Shown here one piece after another: positions 37,053-48,628 of a DNA stretch of 64,000 bases (position 1 is its first letter; every line of letters starts with the position of its first letter). The DNA is from Pinus tabuliformis (Eukaryota; Streptophyta; Pinopsida; Pinales; Pinaceae): assembly GCA_031772625.1 (NCBI GenBank), contig CM062816.1, forward strand, positions 833,008,071-833,072,070, given 5' to 3'. A program made the translations under genes and the position numbers. The notes beneath the pieces are model-generated. The model was given only the letters and a program-made list of their open reading frames with translations. It had not been told where the DNA came from and did no database searches.

Positions 37053-38554
37053 GCGGAGAGGCCATGATGGAGGAGTATTCTTCTATTATGAAGAACGATG
37101 TTTGGGAGGTAGTGCCGAGGCCTAAAGGTAAATCAGTGGTTACATCCAGATGGCTTTACAAGATAAAGCATGTTGTAGATGGCAGCATCGAGAAGTTCAA
37201 GGCTCGATTTGTGGCGAGAGGGTTCTCATAGGTAGAGGGAGTTGACTATGAAGAGACCTTCGCTCCTGTAGCTTGGTATACATCTATTGGCTCCATTATA
37301 TCGATTGTAGCAGAGATGGGTTGGAAGATCCTTTAGATGGATGTGAAGACCGCATTTCTGAATGGATTCATTCAGGAGGAGGTTTATATTGAGCAGCCAC
37401 AGGGCTTTGAGGTGCATGGGAAGGAGTCCCATGCAATCTGATTGAAAAAGGCACTTTATGGTTTGAAGCAAGCTCCTAGAGCTTGGTACTCGGGGATTGA
37501 GACATACTTGTAGTGGTTGGGTTTCACAAAGAGTGAGGTTGATACGAACCTATACTTCATTGTGGTGGGTGAGGAGCCTCTCATTCTGGTGTTGTATGTT
37601 GATAACTTGATCATCACTGGTGCAGAGAGACTCACTGAGGGCTGCAAGAGAGATCTTGCTTTAGAGTTTGAGATGAAGGATATTGTCTTGATGCATTATT
37701 TTCTGGGATTGGAGGTGTGGCAGGAGGAGGGGCATTTCTTCCCGGGACAAGGGAAGTACATTGTGGATATTCTTAGCAGATTTTACATGGAGGACCGCAA
37801 ATCCATGTCTACACCTATGATCACTAACTGGAAGAAGCTTCATGCTTTTGATTCCGAGTTGGTGGATCCTACTTTATACATACAACTGATTGGTTGTTTG
37901 ATGTATTTGTTCAACACTCGACCAAATATATGTTTTGCATTTAACACTATGAGTCAGTTCATGTGTGAGCCCAGGAGAGTGCACTGGGTGGCTGCAAAAC
38001 ACATTCTTCGTTACTTGTATGGGACTGTGGATCTTGGTCTGGGTTATAGATAGGGTGAGAATGGCGCAGCGTACACGGATTCAGATTGGATAGGTTGTGC
38101 TTTAGATAGGAAGAGTACTTCCGGGTGCTGTTTTGGGTTGGGTTCGACAATTGTGTCGTGGATCAGTCAGAAACAACAATCAGTTGCCTTGAGCTTAGTT
38201 GAGGCAGAGTATATGGTTGCTAGTTTGGCTAGTTTCGAGGCCACATGGATTCGCAAGATGTTGTTTAGTCTATTTGGTCAGGGATTGAGACCTTCAGTAA
38301 TTCACTGTGATAATCAAAGTTGCATAAAACTCACGGAGAATCTAGTTTTTCATAACAGGTCAAAGCATATTGAGATCAAGTATCACTTCATTAGAGACTA
38401 TGTCCAAAAGGAAGCTGTCAAGCTTGAGTACATTTCCACAAATGAGCGGGTAGCGGACGTTTTCACCAAAGCCTTACCACTGGGCAAGCATGTCTACTTT
38501 AGAGACAAGATGGGAGTGGTGAGGAACGCTTTCCTCGGTAAGAGGGAGTGTTAA
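37053..38554 (+). pseudogene. Copia RT-RNase H fragment, five in-frame stops
   Basis: A single frame from EEYSSIMKNDVWEV through the RT (LKKALYGLKQAPRAW) to the RNase H end (STSGCCFG, ALSLVEAEYM, KHIEIKYHFIRD, ADVFTKALP). The YVDD box reads YVDN (37595-37606), which removes a catalytic Asp. Stops are TAG at 37229, 37334, 37511 and 38051, and TGA at 37439. In four cases the family has Gln (CAG) and in one probably Arg (CGA). No frameshift is present. The protein is 5' truncated and dead. Confidence 0.93.
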
Positions 38555-39221
38555 AATTTGGGTAGAAGAGGACAAGTGGTTCCCAAAGGCTTTGATCTTT
38601 GGCCTAGGGAAAAGTGTCCAACGTTATTTGTACTTTTCTCCTAAAGTGACTTTATAAGTGGTAAAGTCAATTTAATTTAAAAGTGACTTTATAAGTGGTA
38701 AAGTTACATTCTAATTTAAAAGTGATTTTATAAGTGGTAAAGTTACATTCTAATTTACAGGTGACTTTATTAAAGTCAATGAAAAATTAGAAAGTGAAAA
38801 AGTGACTATGGAAATAAAAAGCTAAGTGGGTCTTTATTTAAGTGGGTGAGTTAAAAAATAGAAAGTGAGAATTAAATGCACATTTATTGTCATCCCTAGA
38901 TCTAAATGAATTTCAACCATTGGATCTTAGGGTAACCCAAGAGGTCATTTAGAGAGTAAAAGGAGAAGAGAAGAGAAAAAGATCAATTCATTCTTTCATG
39001 TGCATTTGAGAGAAAGAGAAGAGAGAGCAAGGAAAAAATTTCTGAGTGGTGAGGAAGTGAAGGGGAGCAACAAGAAGACATTTCAACAAATTTGGGTAGT
39101 AACATTTATTGGCGCGCATCCCAAGGCAAAACTGTATAGCAGGAGAAAGGCACAGATATCGAGAAAGAGGGACAACAACAAGGGCACAAATTTGGAGGCA
39201 GCTATACTGCTGAAATCACGT

Positions 39222-39465
39222 ATCAATACTAGGGGCATAGGCTTGATAATTAGGCTACCCCACTAAAAATTTATTTATTTCTTTGAAAAGAAATTGCATT
39301 TGGAATGCTACTACAAAAAAAATTGCAAAAAAGGCTAGGGAGTGAAAATTTCGCTCCTGTATTCGCTCTCAAAATTCGCTCCCATGTGGGAGCGATTTCG
39401 GGAGTGCGATTCAGGAGCGGGATTGAGGGGAGGGGGAGCCTCTCCCTCGCAACCTTGGCCGGACA
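39222..39465. repeat. hAT-like fragment inside the copia 3' LTR
   Basis: The 3' LTR is interrupted relative to the 5' LTR between GCTGAAAT.ACGTAT and TTGGCCGGACAG. The insert matches, reversed, 49545-49637 (TATCAATACTAGGG.CAT) and continues into GGGAGCG/CGCTCCC motif sequence ending CTCCCTCGCAAC. That end corresponds to the GTTGCGGGGGAG terminus of the element at 49387. No target duplication was found, so it is truncated. Confidence 0.7.
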
Positions 39466-40660
39466 GTTCGTACAATAAGTTCTAGGAACATTTTTCGAGG
39501 GAGGTCGTACATCATTTAATGCTGTTTTATTGCTGTAAATTTTTTTGTTTTCACTGTTTGCTGATTGGCACGATTTTTGAGGTGGAGTTCAAGCACGAAA
39601 ATCGAGATAAGTTGTAATTTGTGGTCGCTGGAATTTTATTGTGTATTTCAGTTTCTCTGTAAAAGCATCTTCAGAAATAAAGAAGAGCTCTCAAACTGGT
39701 TTTCCCCAAGAGTTGTAGGGGGTGTTTCCAGGGTCATGTTGACAAAAAATCACTGTGTTATTTTCTGTGTGTGGCTATCATAATCTTGCTGTGTTTTATT
39801 TCCGCAATTTCAGCAGTTGTGAAATGTTTAAATTTATGTTTTCAGAAAATATTGTAATTTCCAGATTTTAGAATTTTTATCATGCTTGGATTTAAAACTA
39901 AATGCATGGAGTGATAAGGAAAGCTGATAACTGGAGTGGAGGTTGAAATTTCTTTAGATGTTTGGCTTTTGCCCACGTGCTAAATTTGCATGTCCCGCCA
40001 TCTTTTGCATTTTGTGGTACATTTCCAGTTGAGAGTGGCCAAATTATGCTTTTTCTTTTCTTTCTAGCTGCATCAACCTCCGAGGCATCGTTTCAAGCTT
40101 AACCCAAGGTGTTGATAAGGGAAGGGGGAGGCTAACCCTATGTGGACCTAGTGGACACATGTGGACCCGGATGGGAAAAAGATGAATAGGGCCAAAATGA
40201 GTGGAAGGGGGTGATATATGTGGTGGGGAAGTGGGACCATGCAACCAAAATTGGGATTTCCCATGTAGTGCCAAGCTTAAAGCTAATGACCAATAAAGGA
40301 GGTCCCACAGGACTAGGATACAAGGCTAACCACAAAATCAGGCAATGGAGATAAGAATACAGACCTAGCCCACTCTTTCCGCCGAATCCCCCCACCTGTC
40401 CATGCCCAAAAGTGCCCATGACAAATAAGGAAAATTACTTAACTATACCAATGAAAAGCCATACCTTTGGGGTCAGGAGGCCCACTTTCAAACATACGCT
40501 CATGACAGGTGGGTGTGGGACCACATGGCTGGCTCAGGTGGTAGAGATAATGACACATAGAGCTATCTAGAGGCTGTAAGGGGTTGTTGGCTGCCGATGA
40601 GGACCATCTAGGAGAAAAGAAATTTCTCCTATATACACAACCCACAAGTAGTGGGTAACA

Positions 40661-42660
40661 TCTAGCTCCAACTGGGATAGGAGCTGTCAGAGAGGTTCAT
40701 GGATCTACTTGAATGGGAGGTCATCAGAACACCAACAATCTCTTGGTACCACAAACCTATTACCTGCACATATCAAAGACCAAGCACATAGGGCAACATG
40801 CTTTTGTGGTGTCTTATGATCACCCATGCTTGGTATTAGTCGATTAAAAGTCAACTAGTAAATACATTTTAAATAAAATTTTAAATGCATTCTTAATCTA
40901 AATGCATCTATCTAGCATGGTAATATCATATGATGTTAGTTATGATGAAAAAAATGAGCATGCAATGCATCCTACCCTAACATTCTTGTTACATCACCCT
41001 AATACTAAGTGTAATCATGAACCCAATGTAACCAGCATATCATCCAGTCAATATGGAAGCAACTGCCCTTTTGCTCACTCATGGAATAGATCCAAAGGTA
41101 GGGGTAGGAATGATAACATGGAAGGTCACAAGGGCGGGAGGCAGGAAAATGAAGTGAGCTCCCATGGAGTATCATGGGGAACGAGGGAGCCAAGGAATGG
41201 AATCTATTCCACACGATCCTTTCTTCCAACCAAAATATAGAGATATTAACATATAAGCTCATAAACCTCCAATGGATAGCAAACTCAAGCATATTATCCC
41301 CATTGTGGTCCCCATCATTAATGTCATGCTTTATGACCACCATAGGGTCATGACTGGGAGGAAAGGGAGAGCGATGAGAAGGGGAGGCACAACAAGCAGT
41401 TTGTTCATGATGATCATATTCATAATCCTGAGGGTATGAGGGGGGAGGAGGGATACAACTAATGGATGGTTCTTCCTCAACATCATACCTCGGAGGGGAA
41501 AAAGGATCATCAATGATGATGCTAATTTGAGAACGGGCAAGGTGATGGTTCGTTGATAATGTAGCTATGCCATCGGGATTTTGGAGAAGGTATGGGAAAA
41601 CAAGGCCTTTGTCAGTGTCATCATCGGTGTCATAAACGGGCTCTGCCATTTCCAATAGATCTTCTTCAGGTGAGGGAAAACCACAATCCTCCCTTTCGAT
41701 GGTGTGAGTAGGGCTATCATTATGAGTAATGTCCTGGAGAAAAGGAGAATCAATTTCAACATCATTTTTTGTGACAGTGTCATAAATAGGATCACTATCA
41801 AAGTGATGGATGCCCAAATCTCATTTTCCCTCATTAATGCACAAGAAAAGAGAAATGTCATCTTCACAGTAAGCTACACTACTCATATCCTCAAACTCCT
41901 TTTCTTGAAAGTAAGCCCCCATTTGATTGTGTTCATCCTTATGATCTTCAATGGGGCTCTCGCTCATGTCATACACATTCTTAATCCTTAGGTGTGCATC
42001 TTGAACGTCCTCTATGGCATTATGGCTATCATGATCTTCTTTAGATGGATCCCCTTCTTCCGTATGTTCCTTACCTTCATGATGGTCCCTCGCACTTGAA
42101 CTTTCTTTAATGCCACCTTGGTCATCCAATTGATTAGATTGTGTGGGGCCTTCTGACTGATTATAATATTTTTCATTGATTAGGTCAATCAGAATACTGA
42201 AAGCACGGGTTAGGCCAACAAAGTCAAAGAGATGACTAGGATCCTTCTCATAGGTACACGTCATTATGTAGAGTTGTTTTTGTGTTGACCCATGAAACCT
42301 GAGCATGAATTCCTTAACCATGCTCTCCAATAAATCTTCATAAAACTCAACATATTTCTCCACATTCTTTTGTAGTTATTAAAGATTTTGATCATTGAGT
42401 TTTGCAAATGTGAGAGTAAGATTAATCTCTCTTTGACATCCTTCTTTCATGATTTTGCATATTAGGATTAAAATGGAGTCTCCAGGGTGAATTAAATAAA
42501 TGCCTTGATAGATTTTTGCTTAACCCTACTAGCATTAACTTTGAAGTTCAATGAAGAACTAGGGCTTCGTTCTGCCAATGGAGTCACCAAGAATGATACG
42601 TTAATGATGTTATAAGGGAAACAAGACACACGTCTCGTGTCCTCGACAACAACACCAAAA
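40661..42660. other. Interior of element Z
   Basis: Two kilobases between the Z LTRs. Apart from the ORF at 41005-42363, the left 340 bases and right 300 bases are non-coding. No RT, integrase or RNase H motifs occur in any frame. Confidence 0.8.
41005..42363 (-). pseudogene. Only ORF of element Z, acidic unrecognised protein, one stop
   Basis: One frame of about 450 codons is broken by a TGA near 41818. The N-terminal 60 residues (EFYEDLLESMVKEFMLRFHG, LYIMTCTYEKDPSHLFDFVG) look folded. The middle is Asp/Glu/His-rich and of low complexity (to about residue 300), and the rest is aromatic and hydrophobic. There is no gag knuckle, protease or RT motif. The length and position fit a lineage-specific gag-like ORF of a non-autonomous element. 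I do not recognise a family. Confidence 0.55.
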
Positions 42661-43437
42661 TGTTACTGCTCAAACTATCAGGGGTCCTAGGAAGGGATCC
42701 TATATGGCAACTACTAGGTCAAGGAAAACAATGGAGTGATAGCCCACAGTCACGTCAACTAAGGCTCCCTACTCTTTACAAATTTTCACTGATGGGAGGA
42801 GACCCGATATAAGAGGAATGAAAATAATGGATGTGTTAATGAGAGGATAAAAATTGTTTCCCAAAGCCTATTTGTAAGAGAGAGACTCAATTGTGTGGCT
42901 TTCTTGCTTGGAAAGCAAGGTGATAGGCTCTCTATGAAGGGGTAAGAGGATTTTCGAGGCTAGGGTTTGGGGATGTATGTCGTAAAGATGATTCCTAGGC
43001 CTAGGAATCTTTATCGAAACTTGGTCTTTATGTGATCTTTGCAGAGTTGGAGTTGTAAAGTTGCGGGACCAAGTGGACCCAAAATTAGGTCAAGGGTATG
43101 GAGTTGATCAATCAAGGAGGGGCTTGACCTAATTAGGGAAGAGAGGATCAAAGGACAAATTTTCTTTTGAGATTTGGATGCAATGATCCTAATGAGGTCA
43201 CTAACCCAAAATCAACCTAGGGCAAGAAATGGTCTTGTGGCTAGAGCTTGCTATATCTCGAGATTCCACCATCAGAATTGCTGGAAATTTGGAGGACCTC
43301 TTGAGAAAACTACAACGCAAGAGTGGACCAATTTTCAAGGGTTTTGGATGGCTACAAACGATTTTGTGTGATGCCCTAGGTGACCTTCTCGGGTTAGGCC
43401 TAGAAATCGGAAAAGTAGAGAAAAGAGAGGTAAATTT

Positions 43438-43847
43438 CAGTGTGGAAAAAGTCCCGATAAAATCGGGATTTATTCCCCAAAACGCGATTTTTTCAAGAAA
43501 AGGATTAAATCGGCCGATTTTTTGCCGACTTTTTAAGAAACGAAAAAATCGGGATTAAATCGAAAAAGTCGGGATTAAATCGAGACTTTTTCCAAAAAAT
43601 CGTGGTAGTTTCTTTAATGATTTTTTTTTCTTTGAAAAAATCGGGATTTTATTGAAAAAATCGGGATTTTATTGAAAAAGTCGGATTTTATTGAAAAAGT
43701 CCGGATTTTTTTAAAAATGAATATTTTTGTATTTTTTTAATTTTGCCGACTTTTTGCCGACTTTTTCGAAAAACTCCCGACTTTGCCGAGTTTTTCAACT
43801 TTTGGACCCTTGCCGAATTAATCCCGACTTCGACTTTTTCCACATTG
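43438..43847. mobile_element. hAT-like MITE 1 (410 bp), perfect TSD GTAAATTT
   Basis: Ends are CAGTGTGGAAAAAGTC and, inverted, CAATGTGGAAAAAGTC. GTAAATTT is at 43430-43437 and 43848-43855. The empty site is visible in the left Z LTR at 34151 (AGAGGTAAATTTTTCC). The interior is built from TCGGGATTAAATCG and GCCGACTTTTT words, repeated many times and inverted toward the right half. It is non-coding. Confidence 0.93.
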
Positions 43848-46234
43848 GTAAATTTGACCACGAAAGGATACGAGGATTAGTGCCTTATTGCTTGGGCTTA
43901 ATGGAGTCAAGATACACATAGATCAAGATTTTTCATGAGCTAAGGAGCCCTAATTGATCTTTGCTAGTTTCTCCAAGGGCAACAACTAGGTCAATAGGGT
44001 TTTATACTTCAAATTTGCCAAAGAGATGAAGCTTTGAGGCATAAAGCCTATTAGGTGCCTCTAGGAACATTCACCCACTCTCTTCAAGTACCACATATGC
44101 TTTAAATCACTTATTCAAGGTTCCTAGAAGAATTTCATATTTACTTTAACCCAGACATGAATAATGATAACAATAACATGCAGTAAACTAGTAAAATAAC
44201 AAGAATAGCATCAAAATTCGACTTACATGAGAGATAGCGTATAACCATTCATCAACTTTGCATTAGAAAGAAGCTCCAAAGAAAATAGCGAAAATCTAAA
44301 CATCATAGTGCATCAAGAAAGCTCCAAAAAGTCCACCCAACAAGTGCGAAAATCTCTCAAGAGATACTAATCCAATCCAAGTGATGATGATCAAAATGAA
44401 TCATCGCACTTCTTTTTATACAATCACTAAGGAGTTCAATTTGCCTAATTTGGCCTAATTGAGACCCAAATAATAAAATAATGCGCAATATTAATATCCC
44501 TTGGTTGCTAGCCCACCAAGATAGCTCAATAACACAATAATAAGCCTCTCAAGAGGGTCGAATGATCAATAAAGTGAGTCGTTGGGGCTATGAGGAGGCG
44601 TAATGAAGTGTAGAGTGTTCCTTGATGTGAGAATGGACCTCAAACATCGTGGACAAGGGGTTGGTCCCTTTTTATCCAAGAAAATCCCTGTGGAGCCCCC
44701 AAGTGGGTGTGGAGGGCACAAGGAGATCCTCATGGGTCCCCAAGTGGATTGAATGTGCCTGTAAACCATCAGTAACGACTTAGATAATGACATACACCCT
44801 CATCTGGAACCCAGATCCTATGCCAAGTGTGTGGTGTATGTGTGGAGCCGCTTGGGCATGGTGAGTTAGGTGCATCATCCTCGTCCAAAAGGTGGAACAC
44901 AAGCAATGAATGAGTGGTACTGAGGATCTATGAAGTACTCTCTACTATGGTGGAGGCCCATGGCTCTCAATGCTCACCCTACAAGTGCCAATGTGGCCTT
45001 CTAGATGGCTAGGACCTCGTATAGGGTGACCAAGCCCCTAATGGAGACCCACTTGCAATCTTGCATAAAATCCAATGCCTCCCCTTGTTCTCCAATACAA
45101 CAAATCAATAGAATAATCAAGTAGAATAGTCATGGAATCAATGGGGCACTTCATGGTGGGATGCCCTTCCATAACCAAGGATCCTATTAGGTGGTTTCAT
45201 TTTATAAAGGGGTGACATGTTCGTGGTACATCCATCAAGCAGTAGATGGCAAATGATAAAGTAATGGAACGAAGTGGGGATCAGGGGAATCATTCAGACC
45301 ACATGTTATGGTACAATGGTAGCTATAATAAGGGAAGCCCACACCTGGGTATATGAGTGTAGGAGGGAGCAAATCGTGGTACATGAGTTACTCTGACCTT
45401 TATTATTCCACCCTTCTTCATATGCCTTTTGCCTTTGATTGATTTTTCTTCATAAATGCTTGACGCTGTAGGGGATGAGAGCATGATGTGTAGTATATAG
45501 CAGTGGATACCCCCTTAAAGTGGGGCGGCTCATCGCCCATCAGTGGTTGGGACAATCATGGGTTTCTTAATGATGGAGGTGGGGTTCATTTAGGGCCCAT
45601 AGGAACGAGGGTGATGGCCATGGATAAGGGGTAGAGCTCATGTTTGGCTTTTTCTCACGTGCTAAATTTGTATGTTCTGGCCATCTTTTGCATTTTGTGG
45701 TATATTTCCTGTTGAGAGTGGCCAAGTTATGTTTTTTCTTTTCTTTTTAGTTGCATCAATCTTTGAGGCATCGTTTCAGGCCCAACCCAAGGTGCAGACA
45801 AGGGAAGGGGGAGGCTAACCCTATGTAGTCCTAGTGAACACATGTGGACCCAGATGGGAAAAAAGATGAATAGGGCCAAAATGAGTGGAAGGGGGTGATG
45901 TATGTGGTGTAAGTGGGACCACACAACTAAATTTGGGATTTCCAATGTAGTGCGAACCCTAAAGCTAATGGTCAGTAAAGGAGATCCCACGGGACTAGGA
46001 TACAAGGCTAACCAAAAAATCAGGCAATGGAGATAAGAGTACAGACCTAGCCCACTCTTTGTGCTGATTCCCCCCACCAGTCCATGCCCAAAAGTGCTCA
46101 TGACAAGTAAGAAAAATTGCTTAACTATACCAATGAAAATCCATACCTTTGGGGTTAGGAGGCCCACCTTCAAAGATACGATGATGAAAAGTGGGCGAGG
46201 GACCACATGGCTGTCTCAGGTGGTGGAGATAATG

Positions 46235-47908
46235 GCACATCGAGTTATCTGGTGGCTGCAAGGGGTTGCTGGGTGCCCACTGAGGACCATCGAGAAGATT
46301 TTTTTTTCTCCTATATACACTACCCTCATGTGGTGGGTAACAGGTATCAATGCGAGGTTGGCTGAAAACACCTTTGCCATTCTGAGCCAGTTAGATATGC
46401 ATCTTTTCTAATTTGAGCTTAGCTCTTTATGCAGTCTTGAGTGTGTCAGTCCTGTCTCTGTTGTCTAGTCCAAACCCTATTACTCTTGCTTGTCTGTGTA
46501 CATCTCTTTGTTTGATGTTCTCCCTGACCCAGTCCCGACTTGTTCCTGTGGCCTCCTCTTTGAAAAAGCTACGTGTGGTGCACGAGTGGCTCATCCTTTG
46601 TGTAAGAAAAAGTAGATTGTACTGCTGGAGTGGCTCATCCTCTGCCCTACATAACGGCAAACAACATGGAAATAATGTCTATTGTTACTAGTTCAACTTT
46701 AACGAAATGTGAGATGGTGAATCCTGTTTGAAATTTCTCCATCGTCTCTAGAATACCAGTTACTAGAACCACAAGTTACATTGGCCATTTTGTTGCTCAA
46801 GCAAATATGACTTCAGTGGAATTCTTAAGAGGAGTAGAACACAAAAATTAGTGAATTGCCCATACAAAAATGAAATATAGACAAAGATTCAAATCTTTTT
46901 AGAATGTAGAAACCAAAATTCACTTGCCCAACACGCTGAATCCCTTCTAACATTGCAGAATAACAAACATCTGCACTCCAAAACATTTCACACCTGCAAA
47001 TTGTTGAACGAAATGAGCTCAAAATAAAGGGATACATGTTTCTGTGGCCCTCATTTACAGGCAACGGTGAGGGCACATCGAGTTATCTGGTGGCTGCAAG
47101 GGGTTGCTGGGAGCCGACTGAGGACCATCTAGAAGATTTTTTTTCTCCTATATACACTACCCACATGTGGTGGGTAACAGGTATCAATGCGAGGTTGGCT
47201 AAAAACACCTCTGCCATTCTGAGCCAGTTAGATATGCATCTTTTCTAATCTGAACTTAGCTCTTTATGTAGTCTTGAGTCTGTCAATCCTGTCTCTGTTG
47301 TCTAGTCCAAACCCTATTACTCTTGCTTGTCCGTGTACATCTCTTTGTTCGATGTTCTCTCTGACCGAGTCCCGACTTGTTCCTGTGGCCGCCTCTTTGA
47401 AAAAGCTACGTGTGGTGCAGGAGTGGCTCATCCTCTGTGTAAGAAAAAGTAGATTGTACTGCTGGAGTGGCTCATCCTCTGCCCTACATAGCTACAAACA
47501 TAATGGAAAGAATGTCTATTGTTACTAGTTCAACTTCAACGAAATGTGAGATGGTGAATCCTGTTTGAAATTTCTCCATCGTCTCTAGAATACCTATTAC
47601 TAGAACCACAAGTTATATTGGCCATTTTGTTGCTCAAGCAAATATGAATTCAGTGGCATTGTTAAGAGGAGTAGGACACAAAAATTAGTGAATTGCCCAT
47701 ACAAAAACGAAATATAGACAAAGATTCAAATCTTTTTAGAATGTAGAAACTAAAATTCACTTGCCCAACACGTCGAATCCCTTCTAACACTGCAGAATAA
47801 ACAACATGTGCACTCCAAACATTTCACACCTGCAAATTGTTGAACGAAATGAGCTCAAAATAAAGGGATACATGTTTCTATGGCCCTCATTTATAGGCGA
47901 CGGTGAGG
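46235..47908. repeat. Tandem duplication (about 838 bp) across the Z LTR/flank junction
   Basis: Unit A is 46235-47072 and unit B is 47073-47908. Each holds the last 108 bases of the Z LTR, the GGTAT duplication and about 730 bases of flank, with GCACATCGAG at each start. The copies differ by scattered substitutions and small indels. The ORFs in each (46413-46691, 47274-47528) are equivalent and have no recognised domain. Confidence 0.92.
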
Positions 47909-48321
47909 GCGCATGCCCAACATGTGTTTGGCATGTGTCCTGTGAATATGACACGTGCCCTCATGTATCTGTTTCCGACATGTAAGATAGAGGACACAGA
48001 CCCTGTTTGGACATGTGCTGTTACTTGGTCAAGCATTCTATTTTGTAATTGCTTCTCTTCTGTTAGTGAGAGTAGCTGACATAGATGGTTAATAACATGC
48101 AAAATAAATATTGATTATACTTATGCATTTGCATGAGGTTATTTTTCAGCAAGCCTGCTTTGCTAGTGCAGTTAGGTGAAATGTTTGACTCTGAATATGG
48201 CAGCTACAACTATGCCATGACTGATATCACAGTTATGCAGTTACTTAAAGTAAATATTTTTTCTCCTGAGATTAGTTCTTCTCTGCAGCTTCCCAACTAA
48301 GAACTTTGGTATCTGTTGCAG

Positions 48322-48439
48322 GTAGCAAGATTCTTGATGAAGACAGTCCAACAACTAAGATCAAAGAGGCCTGTGGGCACTGCAGCATATTTGGGCAAAT
48401 TGGAATATCTGTTGGAGAATAACTGCACTGTTTCTAAAG
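48322..48439 (+). CDS. ACX1-like: Acyl-CoA oxidase (ACX1-like), exon following the 23.5 kb intron
   Basis: This 118-base exon encodes 39 residues plus one base, starting VARFLMKTV and including RPVGTAAYLGKLEYLLEN. It follows directly on the YEGDN-containing exon in the plant ACX1 protein. A good acceptor (ending TTGCAG at 48321) and donor (GGTATT, GT at 48440) flank it. It enters in phase 0 and leaves in phase 1, and its last base G plus the first two bases of the exon at 55315 make an Ala codon, giving the family's ..AEDWLKP junction. The segment is the hinge into the C-terminal alpha-helical acyl-CoA oxidase domain. No lesions are visible. The 18 residues around LGKLEYLL are somewhat diverged from angiosperm ACX1 as I recall it, consistent with a distant seed plant. 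Confidence 0.92.
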
Positions 48440-48450
48440 GTATTTTTTTT

Positions 48451-48628
48451 TCACATGTTCAAAAATTTTCATAAGCTTGGTTATTCTGAAACTTTCACAT
48501 TTATTGTGGGCATGAAAGTTGTCGTCTTCAAAGTAGTTTCACATGTTCAAAATTTTTTGTAAGCTTGGTTATTCCAGAACTTTCACATTTATTAGACATG
48601 AAAGTTGTCACCTTTGGAATTGTTTCAT
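48451..48628. repeat. 89-bp tandem repeat, two copies, just after exon 2
   Basis: TCACATGTTCAAAA, TAAGCTTGGTTATTC and ACTTTCACATTTATT occur twice, 89 bases apart, directly downstream of the donor of the exon at 48322. Confidence 0.9.

Larger units (their letters stand above)
35980..39956 (+). mobile_element. Copia derivative nested in the left Z LTR
   Basis: LTRs start TGTTAAAATTTGGGTAG at 35980 and 38549. The polypurine tract AAGAGGGAG precedes the second. The 5' LTR passes directly into the RT gene at about 37053, so the LTR end, PBS, gag, protease and integrase are missing. Both LTRs carry two to three 43-base subrepeats (AGTGACTTTATAAGTGGTAA). The insertion point is shown by the intact right Z LTR at 45630 (GGGGTAGAGCTCATG). 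TAGAG flanks the left end; the right flank reads TAGAT after a small loss. Confidence 0.85.
33214..46342 (-). mobile_element. Complete LTR retrotransposon Z, 3.7 kb LTRs, TSD GGTAT
   Basis: The left LTR 33214-40660 carries a nested copia; the right LTR 42661-46342 is 3,682 bases. Both start TGTTAC and end GGTAACA. GGTAT is present at 33209-33213 and 46343-46347. The interior is exactly 2.0 kb. Minus orientation is inferred from the ORF and from a PBS-like tract beside the right LTR (42641-42660; minus strand TTTTGGTGTTGTTGTCGAGG). That tract can be read as the Athila/Ogre-type TGGCGCCGTTGCCGGGGA after C to T and G to A changes. The LTRs make up nearly four fifths of the element. It is a non-autonomous giant-LTR element. 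Confidence 0.9.
24793..48321 (+). other. Giant intron (23,529 bp) of the acyl-CoA oxidase gene
   Basis: The intron is inferred from two flanking exons that are adjacent in the ACX1 protein and share phase 0. It starts GTTTAT and ends TTGCAG. It contains a solo LTR, a truncated Z LTR, a complete Y element, a complete 13 kb Z element with a nested copia derivative and MITE, and a tandem duplication. Only a transcript would prove that it is spliced. Confidence 0.8.
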
